From: CAYQZD01 sp964421875
GTDB taxonomy: Bacteria; Electryoneota; Tariuqbacteria; Tariuqbacterales; Tariuqbacteraceae
Assembly (NCBI GenBank): GCA_964421875.1
Contig: CAYQZD010000082.1
Coordinates: forward strand, 1 to 16,730
DNA length: 16,730 nucleotides
Reading direction: 5' to 3'
Shown: piece after piece, positions 6,707 to 13,539 of the stretch
Layout of the letters: each line of letters starts with the position of its first letter
How positions within the stretch are numbered: position 1 is the stretch's first letter
The notes under the pieces: generated by a model
What the model saw: only the letters and a program-made list of their open reading frames with translations
Databases searched by the model: none
What the model was told of the DNA's origin: nothing
Made by a program: the position numbers and the translations under genes

Positions 6707-8632
6707 ATGAACAAAAAACACTTATCCAGCTTAATTTTGATTTTGTCCATCGTCGTTACATTTTCCGTGAGCAGCTCCGTTACGGCTCAGGGACAACCTT
6801 TCGATGGCTACTCCCTGTACTGTCCCAACGACCGGAACACCACTTACCTGATCGATATGGACGGAACCACCGTTCACTCCTGGTATAGCCCAAGGCGCGG
6901 GGGCTACGGAGTCTATCTGCTGGAAAACGGACATCTGCTCCGTCCGGCGCGGGCTCCATACACCTATTTGAACGGCGCAGCTAAAGCCGGGCTCATCCAG
7001 GAAATCGATTGGGACGGGACTGTATTATGGGAGTTTGAATACAACAGCCAGACCTATATTACTCATCACGATGTCGAACCGATGCCCAACGGCAACGTTC
7101 TTCTGGTCGCCTGGGAAGTTAAAACCGCCGCTCAAGCGTCAGCCGCCGGCCGCAGAAATGCCCGAGAAATGTGGCCCGACCACATCGTCGAAGTCGAACC
7201 AACAGGACCCTCCAGCGGGAACATTGTCTGGGAATGGCACGCCTGGGACCACCTGATACAAGACTACTCGCCGACTGCGGCAAACTACGGTGTGGTAGGC
7301 GACCATCCCGAATTAATCGATATCAATTTAGGATCGACCTATATGGGCGGCGATTGGATGCATGTCAACGGTATCAGTTATAATCCCGACCTGGACCAAA
7401 TCGTGATAAGTTCTCATTTTCTCAATGAATTCTACGTAATCGACCACAGCACCACCACCGCCCAAGCCGCCGGACACACCGGCGGCAACAGCGGAAGAGG
7501 CGGCGACATCCTCTACCGCTGGGGCAATCCCTCGAATTATGACGCGCCGGGAAGCCGCTATTTCGATGTAGTGCATTGCTCCATCTGGGTGCCCAGGGGA
7601 TATCCGGGCGCGGGAAATATTATGGCTTTCAATAACGGCAGCGCCAGACGATATTCGGAAATAGTGGAAATCACAGCGCCGATGGATTCTCTGGGAAATT
7701 ATATCCTCGTTCCCGGCGCAGCCTACGGTCCCGCTGTGCCGAATTGGAGTTATTCCGCTGGCAGCAGTTTCTATTCCAATCATCTCGGAAGCTGCCAGCG
7801 CCTGCCCAACGGGAACACATACATCTGCGAAGCCACCAGCGGTGATTTGTTCGAGGTGGATTCAAGCGGCAATGTGTTATGGAATTACAACTACTCGCGG
7901 CAAATCGCCAAGTCTTACCGCTACGCTCGAGATTATCCCGGAGTTGCCGCGCTCTCAGTGTTAACTATAACTCTCACCCCTACGAATCCACCAATTCAAA
8001 TCCCCTCAGGAGGGGGAAATTTCCTCTTTCAGGGGATAGTGGGAAACACCATTAATACCCCTCTCGATTTCGACGTTTGGACTGAAGTAGTCCTGCCCAA
8101 TGGCAATACCTATGGTCCGCTGATTATGCGTTCTGATTTAATCCTGCCCGGTGGAGGCACCATCTTAAGGCAGGTCACACAGAGCATTCCGGGAACTGCG
8201 CCAGCAGGCACATATCATTACAGAGGTCATATTGGCAATTATCCCGCATTCATCGACGATTCCGATGAATTTAGTTTTGTGAAACTGCCGGGAGATAACT
8301 ACGAGATTAACAATTTCGGATGGAACGCGCAGGGCTGGGATGATGAAATAGAAACAGTATCGAAACCGCTGGAATATTCATTATTATCAGCCTCCCCAAA
8401 TCCCTTCAACCAGCGTTCGCTGGTCTCTTTTACGCTCCAACGGGAGGGGTATATCGAGCTCTCGGTTTACGACATTGCGGGGCGCGAAATGGTGGTTCTC
8501 ACTGAGGGCTTTTACCCCGCCGGGGGGCATCAAGCGATATGGGATGCATCAGGAGTTTCAAGCGGAGTCTATTTCGCGCGTCTCACCGCAGATGAATCGG
8601 TTCAAACGCTTAAACTTTTGCTGGTTAAATAA
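6707..8632 (+). CDS. Arylsulfotransferase (ASST)-like secreted protein, copy 2, with an extra beta-sandwich domain and T9SS sorting domain
   Basis: 641 residues, start supported by AGGAG at 6695-6699. Signal peptide 1 to about 28 (VTAQGQ). Residues 31 to about 416 are a close paralogue of the preceding protein, roughly two-thirds to three-quarters identical by eye, keeping THHDVEP, WEWHAWDHL, MHVNGI and HLGSCQRLPNGNT. It then gains a domain at about 417-527 with an Ig/FN3-like strand pattern (IPSGGGNFLF, FDVWTEVVLPNG, APAGTYHYRG). I know this module from other FCB-group exported proteins but cannot name its family. Residues about 555-641 form a T9SS domain (SPNPFN to KLLLVK) that resembles the sorting domain of the gene at 3381 more than that of its own paralogue. 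Proposed role: surface or extracellular ASST-like activity or binding, unproven. Confidence 0.8.
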   Translation: MNKKHLSSLILILSIVVTFSVSSSVTAQGQPFDGYSLYCPNDRNTTYLIDMDGTTVHSWYSPRRGGYGVYLLENGHLLRPARAPYTYLNGAAKAGLIQEIDWDGTVLWEFEYNSQTYITHHDVEPMPNGNVLLVAWEVKTAAQASAAGRRNAREMWPDHIVEVEPTGPSSGNIVWEWHAWDHLIQDYSPTAANYGVVGDHPELIDINLGSTYMGGDWMHVNGISYNPDLDQIVISSHFLNEFYVIDHSTTTAQAAGHTGGNSGRGGDILYRWGNPSNYDAPGSRYFDVVHCSIWVPRGYPGAGNIMAFNNGSARRYSEIVEITAPMDSLGNYILVPGAAYGPAVPNWSYSAGSSFYSNHLGSCQRLPNGNTYICEATSGDLFEVDSSGNVLWNYNYSRQIAKSYRYARDYPGVAALSVLTITLTPTNPPIQIPSGGGNFLFQGIVGNTINTPLDFDVWTEVVLPNGNTYGPLIMRSDLILPGGGTILRQVTQSIPGTAPAGTYHYRGHIGNYPAFIDDSDEFSFVKLPGDNYEINNFGWNAQGWDDEIETVSKPLEYSLLSASPNPFNQRSLVSFTLQREGYIELSVYDIAGREMVVLTEGFYPAGGHQAIWDASGVSSGVYFARLTADESVQTLKLLLVK

Positions 8633-8672
8633 AGTAGTCTTTCCCATCAATAGCATCAAGAGGAGTCATCTA

Positions 8673-9623
8673 ATGAAATGCAAGCAGCCGCTGTTTCTGA
8701 TACCGATTTTTCTGCTGATAACAATCTTTCTTTCATGTGGTGAGGATGATAAGAATCCCGTCAATGGCGGTAATGGAACCTTGACTCACAGCGGCGGGAT
8801 GGTGTTGATTAAGGCGAAGGATATGACCTTCCAGATGGGATCGAATAACGGTTCAATCGACGAACAGCCCGTCCATACGGTTAGCTTTACCTTCAGTTTC
8901 TGGATGGACACCACGGAAGTCACTCAAGCCGATTATGACAGCCTGATGAATGCGACCTACGATGGGTATTTCACCCCCAGCTGGCAGGTTACATTTGGTC
9001 AGGGCGATGATTACCCGGCATATGCGGTTTACTGGGATGACGCGGTGTTATACTGTAACGCTCGCAGCAAGAGCGAGGGACTGGATACAGTTTATACTTA
9101 TACCGGCATCAACGGCGTCCCCGGAAGTCTCTGCACCTTGGATAGCCTTTCCGCAGATTTATCTAAAAACGGTTACCGCCTTCCCACCGAAGCGGAATGG
9201 GAATATGCCTGTCGAGCCGGTTCGACTTCGGATTTCTACTGGGGAGAAGATTACGACCCGTATCCCTCCACTCCTGAGGATTCTGCGGAAGTGAACAGCT
9301 TCGCTGTATGGTCGGCAAATTCCTGGATTTTCGGCGTTGGACATTCTGACTACGGTACACATCCGGTGGGAACCAAGGCGCCCAATTCCTTTGGTTTATA
9401 CGATATGAGTGGGAATGTCTATGAGTGGTGCCACGATTGGTACGGCGACTACGACGGCTCATCGCAAACCGATCCCACCGGTCCCCCCAACGGCGGCTGG
9501 CACAGCGTCAGAGGCGGCAGTTGGGGCACGGGCGCGGGACTTTTAAGGTCGGCTAACCGCACTTTCACCAGCCCCGATTATCAGTATTATTTCCTCGGTT
9601 TTCGCTGTGTGAAAAAACAGTGA
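8673..9623 (+). CDS. FGE/SUMF1-domain lipoprotein lacking the catalytic cysteine pair
   Basis: 316 residues. The ATG at 8673 is chosen because AGGAG (8661-8665) lies seven bases upstream and because the longer frame overlaps the previous gene. A hydrophobic N-terminus ends in FLSC-GEDD, a probable lipoprotein signal with a relaxed lipobox (Phe at -3), followed by a Gly/Asn-rich linker. Residues about 43-315 are an FGE-sulfatase (SUMF1) fold: MVLIKAKDMTFQMGS, W-M-D-T-T-E-V-T, GYRLPTEAEWEYACRAG, FGLYDMSGNVYEWCHDWYG, VRGGSWG and GFRCV. True formylglycine-generating enzymes carry a Cys pair shortly after R-G-G-S; here that stretch (GGSWGTGAGLLRSANR) has none, so sulfatase activation is unlikely. 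Such domains often serve in binding or other modifications. It sits 40 bp after the ASST-like pair, possibly in the same operon. Confidence 0.85.
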   Translation: MKCKQPLFLIPIFLLITIFLSCGEDDKNPVNGGNGTLTHSGGMVLIKAKDMTFQMGSNNGSIDEQPVHTVSFTFSFWMDTTEVTQADYDSLMNATYDGYFTPSWQVTFGQGDDYPAYAVYWDDAVLYCNARSKSEGLDTVYTYTGINGVPGSLCTLDSLSADLSKNGYRLPTEAEWEYACRAGSTSDFYWGEDYDPYPSTPEDSAEVNSFAVWSANSWIFGVGHSDYGTHPVGTKAPNSFGLYDMSGNVYEWCHDWYGDYDGSSQTDPTGPPNGGWHSVRGGSWGTGAGLLRSANRTFTSPDYQYYFLGFRCVKKQ

Positions 9624-9643
9624 TAATCCTGTAAGTTGATCTG

Positions 9644-9669
9644 CATTCCCGCGCAGGAGCGTAGGAATG
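9644..9669. repeat. Hairpin CATTCC...GGAATG, first of a hairpin cluster
   Basis: Outer arms CATTCC (9644-9649) and GGAATG (9664-9669), inner arms CGC (9652-9654) and GCG (9659-9661) around an AGGA tetraloop, with one G-T pair and one C-A mismatch between them. It begins 21 bp after the stop of the FGE-like gene and could help stop or stabilise that transcript, although no T-tract follows. Confidence 0.55.
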
Positions 9670-9670
9670 A

Positions 9671-9698
9671 GTAAGGGCGGTTCGCGAACCGCCCCTAC
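9671..9698. repeat. GC-rich palindrome GGGCGGTTCG/CGAACCGCCC with GTA/TAC ends
   Basis: A perfect 20-bp palindrome at 9675-9694, extended to 28 bp by GTA (9671-9673) and TAC (9696-9698) across one A-C mismatch. GC-rich palindromes of this form recur in intergenic regions of many environmental bacterial genomes, REP/MITE-like. Whether it is repeated in this genome cannot be seen from one window. Confidence 0.7.
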
Positions 9699-9709
9699 CG
9701 CACTCTCTG

Positions 9710-9783
9710 TGGTGTCGGGTCTCCGCACCCGACACCAAATATTTATTATTATTGAATATGATGTCGACTGCGGAGAGTCGACA
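9710..9783. repeat. Pair of mirrored hairpins with reverse-complementary loops
   Basis: Hairpin A has an 11-bp stem (TGGTGTCGGGT 9710-9720, ACCCGACACCA 9727-9737) and loop CTCCGC (9721-9726). Hairpin B has an 8-bp stem (TGTCGACT 9762-9769, AGTCGACA 9776-9783) and loop GCGGAG (9770-9775). The loops are exact reverse complements. The 20-nt core of B (9763-9782) equals the reverse complement of A's core except at four positions, and these form two compensatory base-pair changes (G-C to A-T and G-C to C-G). This points to two inverted copies of one element under selection for pairing, or copied from a family that is. Confidence 0.7.
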
Positions 9784-9843
9784 GCACATTTTTAGTATTT
9801 AGGCAACAGATCCTTTAAGAATGACTATATAAATTAATTACAG

Positions 9844-12195
9844 ATGAAGATTCAACTTGTCATATTATGCGCGTTGGTCACAGCCAGTCTATCCCATAGC
9901 CAGGGATTGGTGATAAACGAATTCCTGGCTCAGAACGATTCTGTCTTAGCAGACCAGGATGGCGAATACGACGACTGGATTGAACTATATAACAACGGAG
10001 CTGAACTTGTTTCCTTGGAAGGGTATTATCTATCGGATGATTCGTTAAACCTGACACAATGGACCTTCCCGGACACTGTAATCGAGCCCAGTGATTTCCT
10101 ATTGGTGTGGGCGGATAGAGATGAAAATCAGGAGGGATTGCATACAAACTTCAGATTAAACGCTTCCGGGGAAGCGCTATATCTTATCGCCCCGGATACG
10201 ACCGTAATCGATGAAATAACATTCGGAATCACCAATCCCGACATCAGCATTGGTCGCTATCCCAACGGGATTGGCAGTTTCAGAGAGATGCTGCCAACTC
10301 CCGGCGGGACTAATAGACCCGATATCCCCAATGTTGTAAGTGATTCCAGCGATTTAGTATTCGGCGACTATAAATTATACGACTACAATCTGCATTTTTA
10401 TTACGACAATTGGGCAGATTCGCTGATTTACTATTTTGAAGCGCTCGATGAAGAGTATATCCCGGCGCAGCTTATCTTCAGCGATACCCTAATCCTCGAC
10501 AGCATCGGCGTCAGGTATAAAGGGAATTCGTCCTACGAATTATCCGGCAATACGCCGAAAAAACCTTTGAAATTCAAGTTCAACGAATTCGTAGAGGGAC
10601 AGAGATTCTTCGGGCTCTCAAGATTGAATTTCAGCAATGGTATCAATGACCCCAGCTTTATGCGGGAGAAGATTTCCTACGATATTGCCCGCCGCTACCT
10701 CCCCGCCCCCAGGACCGCCTACGCTAATATATATTTCGACGGTGAACTGCTTGGTCTCTATATTCAGGTGGAGCAGGTCGATAAAAGATTCCTTACCAGA
10801 AATTTCGAAGACGATGGATTCAACCTGTATAAAGCCTGTGACACCGGGGCGAGTCTGGAGTATTTAGGTACGGAGCAGTCGAGTTATGAGTCGATTTACC
10901 TGCTTAAGACCAATGAGGATGTAAACGATTTCACCGCCTTAATCGAAATGATAGAGCGCCTTAACAACACCCCTTCTCAGGATTTCGCGACCGTAATGCA
11001 GAACCATCTGAACCTGGACAATTGCATCCGGCTCCTCGCTTTCAATATGGTCCTATCGAATTTCGACAGCTATACCGGCTCGGGACGGAATTTTTATCTT
11101 TATGACGACTCGACTTCGGGACAGTTCAACATCATACCCTGGGACTTGAACGAATCCTTCGGCGTATATAAATACAGCTGGGATGTTATAAATCAGGATG
11201 CGCTACAAACTTCCAATATCAGTCATAGACCGCTGTTCAGAAGAATCTTAGCGAATGACTCATTGAAGAGTATATATCTGCATTACATCGGAGCTATGAT
11301 AGCGGGTCCTGCCTCTTTCGATTCGATTTCAGCTATGGCGGATTCAATTCTGCCGATTATCGATAACTATGTTCAAGCGGACAGTAATAAACTGTACAGC
11401 TACCAGAGTTTCCTGAATAATATCGAAGACGATGTCGTCCTGGAGCTGGGTTTCATAGTCCCCGGAATCAAATCGTTTGCCAGGCTGAGAAACGAAAACT
11501 TGTCTTTCCAACTCTACAGCGTCCCGGTTCATCCCGGAGACACCGACAACGACGGTTTGGTCGATGAATTGGACATTTTACTCATAGGCCTCCATTTCCT
11601 GCAGGAGGGCGGCTCCCGTCCCGACGCCTCCCTCGCCTGGAATCCTCAACCTGTATTGGAATGGGACAATCTCGCCGCAACCTACGCTGACGCCAACGGC
11701 GACGGCATTGTAGATGAGAAAGATGTCATCGCTATCGGCGTCAATTGGGGTAATACACACGGCGACACCTCCGTCACTTTCGCTGTGAATTCTATCGATT
11801 CCATTGAACTTTGGGAGTGCAGAAACAATTTTATCGCCCTCTACAACTCTCTGACCGGAAGCGGTGAACCGATAATTGCAATGCGGAGCCTGCTGGAATC
11901 ACTGCTGAATATCGACCGGATTATTCCTGCTGTATTCTCGCTGAAGCAGAACTATCCAAATCCCTTCAATCCGCAGACGACCATCAGTTTCGACCTGCCT
12001 GAAAGTCAAATGGTTTCTCTAACTATGTATAACATAATAGGGCAAACGGTATCAGTCCCGGTTTCAAACCAGCGTTTTAGCGCTGGCTCTCATCAGGTCC
12101 GCTTCGACGCTGCAGGTCTATCCAGTGGAGTTTATTTTTATCGAATCAAGACTGAAAACTGGAGTGAAATGCGTAAAATGGTGATATTGAGATGA
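9844..12195 (+). CDS. Lamin-tail / CotH-kinase-like / dockerin protein with T9SS sorting domain
   Basis: 783 residues with a signal peptide (1 to about 19, SLSHSQG). Residues about 20-155 are a lamin-tail domain (LVINEFLAQND, DWIELYNNG). Residues about 190-560 are a CotH-type domain: RYKGNSSYEL (224-233), KKPLKFKF, LNFSNGINDPSFMREKI, YIQVEQVDKRFL, RNFYLYDD (415-422) and IIPWDLNESFG (430-440), with Asp434 in the conserved W-D of the family. CotH proteins are atypical protein kinases in spores and fungi, and also occur as surface or cellulosomal modules. Residues about 563-640 are a dockerin-like pair of calcium loops: Asp566/568/570/574/577 and Asp616/Asn618/Asp620/624/627, set 50 residues apart. 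Residues about 700-783 are a T9SS domain (NYPNPFNPQT). No clear Shine-Dalgarno precedes the ATG. Its stop overlaps the start of the cohesin-type lipoprotein gene by 4 bp. Confidence 0.85.
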   Translation: MKIQLVILCALVTASLSHSQGLVINEFLAQNDSVLADQDGEYDDWIELYNNGAELVSLEGYYLSDDSLNLTQWTFPDTVIEPSDFLLVWADRDENQEGLHTNFRLNASGEALYLIAPDTTVIDEITFGITNPDISIGRYPNGIGSFREMLPTPGGTNRPDIPNVVSDSSDLVFGDYKLYDYNLHFYYDNWADSLIYYFEALDEEYIPAQLIFSDTLILDSIGVRYKGNSSYELSGNTPKKPLKFKFNEFVEGQRFFGLSRLNFSNGINDPSFMREKISYDIARRYLPAPRTAYANIYFDGELLGLYIQVEQVDKRFLTRNFEDDGFNLYKACDTGASLEYLGTEQSSYESIYLLKTNEDVNDFTALIEMIERLNNTPSQDFATVMQNHLNLDNCIRLLAFNMVLSNFDSYTGSGRNFYLYDDSTSGQFNIIPWDLNESFGVYKYSWDVINQDALQTSNISHRPLFRRILANDSLKSIYLHYIGAMIAGPASFDSISAMADSILPIIDNYVQADSNKLYSYQSFLNNIEDDVVLELGFIVPGIKSFARLRNENLSFQLYSVPVHPGDTDNDGLVDELDILLIGLHFLQEGGSRPDASLAWNPQPVLEWDNLAATYADANGDGIVDEKDVIAIGVNWGNTHGDTSVTFAVNSIDSIELWECRNNFIALYNSLTGSGEPIIAMRSLLESLLNIDRIIPAVFSLKQNYPNPFNPQTTISFDLPESQMVSLTMYNIIGQTVSVPVSNQRFSAGSHQVRFDAAGLSSGVYFYRIKTENWSEMRKMVILR

Positions 12196-12713
12196 ATAAA
12201 TCGATGAAAATTCATATCATATGCCTGATTTTAATCGGTTTGGTTCTATGCGGATGCAGCGATAATCCCGCCAATCCCCAGGATGAAACTACCTCGCTGC
12301 GGTTTACGCCTCCGGAGGTCACTATTTCAGTCGGTGAAGAAGCTCATTTAAGCCTGGAGATTCAAGGATGCCTCCAACCGATATTCGGCGTCAGTATGCA
12401 GATAGCTTACGACAATACGGTCTTAACTTTCCAGGAGTCTCAAGGGACGGATAAGGGAGATTTTTTCGGGGAGGAGGCGATATTCTTCGTGAACGATAAC
12501 GATTCAATCATCCATTTGACCATCACCCGGATTCAAGGACAGGCTATGGTTAGCGGTTCGGGAACGATATTGACACTCGCTTTCAGAGGTTTGGCTGCCG
12601 GCTCGGGTATTATTCAGTTGATACCGGACAAATTGAATTTTTACGATACTGCAGGCGCCGGGATTGAATTGACCCAGCTTGAAATCGAAGATTCCGCAGT
12701 AATTGTTGGATAG
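12192..12713 (+). CDS. Cohesin-domain lipoprotein
   Basis: 173 residues. The N-terminus is a lipoprotein signal: charged start, hydrophobic core, then LVLCGC-SDNP with a good lipobox (L-C-G-C) and lipidated Cys22. After a short linker, residues about 36-172 match a cohesin-type fold: VTISVGEEAHLSLEIQG, IFGVSMQIAYDNTVLTF, GDFFGEEAIFF, VSGSGTILTLAFRGLAAGSG and a closing strand. Cohesins bind dockerins, and the preceding protein carries a dockerin. The ATGA overlap (12192-12195) suggests translational coupling, so I infer a dedicated anchor in the outer membrane for that partner. Alternative: in FCB-group bacteria cohesin domains also occur without dockerin partners. A second in-frame ATG lies at 12204 but also lacks a Shine-Dalgarno. 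Confidence 0.8.
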   Translation: MNKSMKIHIICLILIGLVLCGCSDNPANPQDETTSLRFTPPEVTISVGEEAHLSLEIQGCLQPIFGVSMQIAYDNTVLTFQESQGTDKGDFFGEEAIFFVNDNDSIIHLTITRIQGQAMVSGSGTILTLAFRGLAAGSGIIQLIPDKLNFYDTAGAGIELTQLEIEDSAVIVG

Positions 12714-12746
12714 CAGAGTGATTATACCGTGTTTTGCCTATCGAAA

Positions 12747-13289
12747 CTACCAGATATAATCCTCCTTCAGTAATTCCTCCGCCACCTCGTTAAACACATC
12801 GACTGTGCGGACTATACCCACGACCTGTCCTTCTTTCAGTACCGGAAGCTGACTCAATCCGAATTGGTTCATCTCGTATATCGCTTTGAAAATATGGTCG
12901 TAATAATCCACCGTAGCCTGAATCGGCAGCATTATCTCCATCACCGGCCTCTCTGCACGCTCCCAGACTCCCTTAAATATCTTCTTGTATTCGATATTGG
13001 CCATTTTCGGATTCTGTTTAGCGTCGAACATCATCTTCCTGCTTTGAAGGGACTTCTTCACCAGGAACTTCGGTTCCAAACCCTTAAGAATATCCCGCCG
13101 CCGCACCATCCCCACCAAACGGTCTCCATCCCCGAAAACCAGCAGCACCCGGGGCAGCGAGGTCCTGCCGCCGCGAGTAAGTGTCGCCCCCTCTATCTTC
13201 TTCATCGCTTCCAACAAAGTGTCCCCTTGTAGAATATAGGGGTATTCATTCAGAGGAATCATCACATCCCCGACTCGTTTGTCGAACAT
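12747..13289 (-). CDS. Two-CBS-domain protein
   Basis: 180 residues, cytoplasmic, no membrane segment. CBS domain 1 (about 5-75) runs from VGDVMIPLNEYPYILQGDTLLEAM to RLVGMVRRRDILKG. CBS domain 2 (about 110-175) runs from PVMEIMLPIQATVDYYDHIFKAIY to QVVGIVRTVDVFNEV. Paired CBS domains commonly bind adenine nucleotides and act as energy or ionic-strength sensors; no effector domain is fused here. The ATG at 13289 is preferred to the GTG one codon upstream because AAAGGAG then lies six bases away. It follows the histidine kinase gene after a 234-bp gap, and a TTGACA promoter sits in that gap, so it may be transcribed on its own. It converges with the cohesin gene across 33 bp. Confidence 0.85.
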   Translation of the reverse strand: MFDKRVGDVMIPLNEYPYILQGDTLLEAMKKIEGATLTRGGRTSLPRVLLVFGDGDRLVGMVRRRDILKGLEPKFLVKKSLQSRKMMFDAKQNPKMANIEYKKIFKGVWERAERPVMEIMLPIQATVDYYDHIFKAIYEMNQFGLSQLPVLKEGQVVGIVRTVDVFNEVAEELLKEDYIW

Positions 13290-13307
13290 CACCGTCTCCT
13301 TTCTGTT

Positions 13308-13338
13308 AATCTAAAAAAAGCGGCAGCGAATTTGTCAA
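13308..13338 (-). promoter_or_regulatory. Promoter candidate for the CBS-domain gene
   Basis: On the minus strand a perfect TTGACA (plus-strand 13333-13338) is followed by TTTAGA after 17 bp (13310-13315) or TAGATT after 19 bp (13308-13313). Transcription would begin close to the Shine-Dalgarno AAAGGAG, giving a very short leader, which lowers confidence. Confidence 0.35.
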
Positions 13339-13482
13339 GTGGACTTTAATCCGCCTCATCCCGGTAAAAACTCTTCTTCGGGAGGCAGTCCCGGATGAGA
13401 TATATTGTCTTGATTCTGATTCTCCCGTTTATTCCGATATTTGAAACTAACCTTAATTGTCAGCACAGTCTGCGACTGATTT

Positions 13483-13539
13483 ATTCCATTCATAATTCAT
13501 CATTCAGTATTCATCATTCGGCATCAGTGTTCACTGATG
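13483..13539. repeat. Degenerate ATTCAT repeat tract and palindrome at the histidine kinase stop
   Basis: Positions 13483-13519 are a tract of loosely repeated ATTCATAATTCATCATTCA-type words. Next to it is the dyad CATCAGTG (13522-13529)-TT-CACTGATG (13532-13539), which contains the kinase stop codon (13524-13526). No T-run follows it in the direction of the kinase gene, so it is not a classical terminator. The rest of the 13290-13523 gap holds only the promoter candidate for the CBS gene. Confidence 0.45.

Noticed and set aside
7328..7783. Minus-strand 151-codon frame inside the second ASST-like gene
   Set aside because: The same antisense frame is open in the first paralogue (5780-6151), as expected from shared codons rather than a real gene.
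8475..8672. Upstream extension of the FGE-like gene
   Set aside because: It overlaps the end of the preceding gene in another frame, places the lipoprotein signal internally, and lacks a ribosome site; the ATG at 8673 has AGGAG seven bases away.
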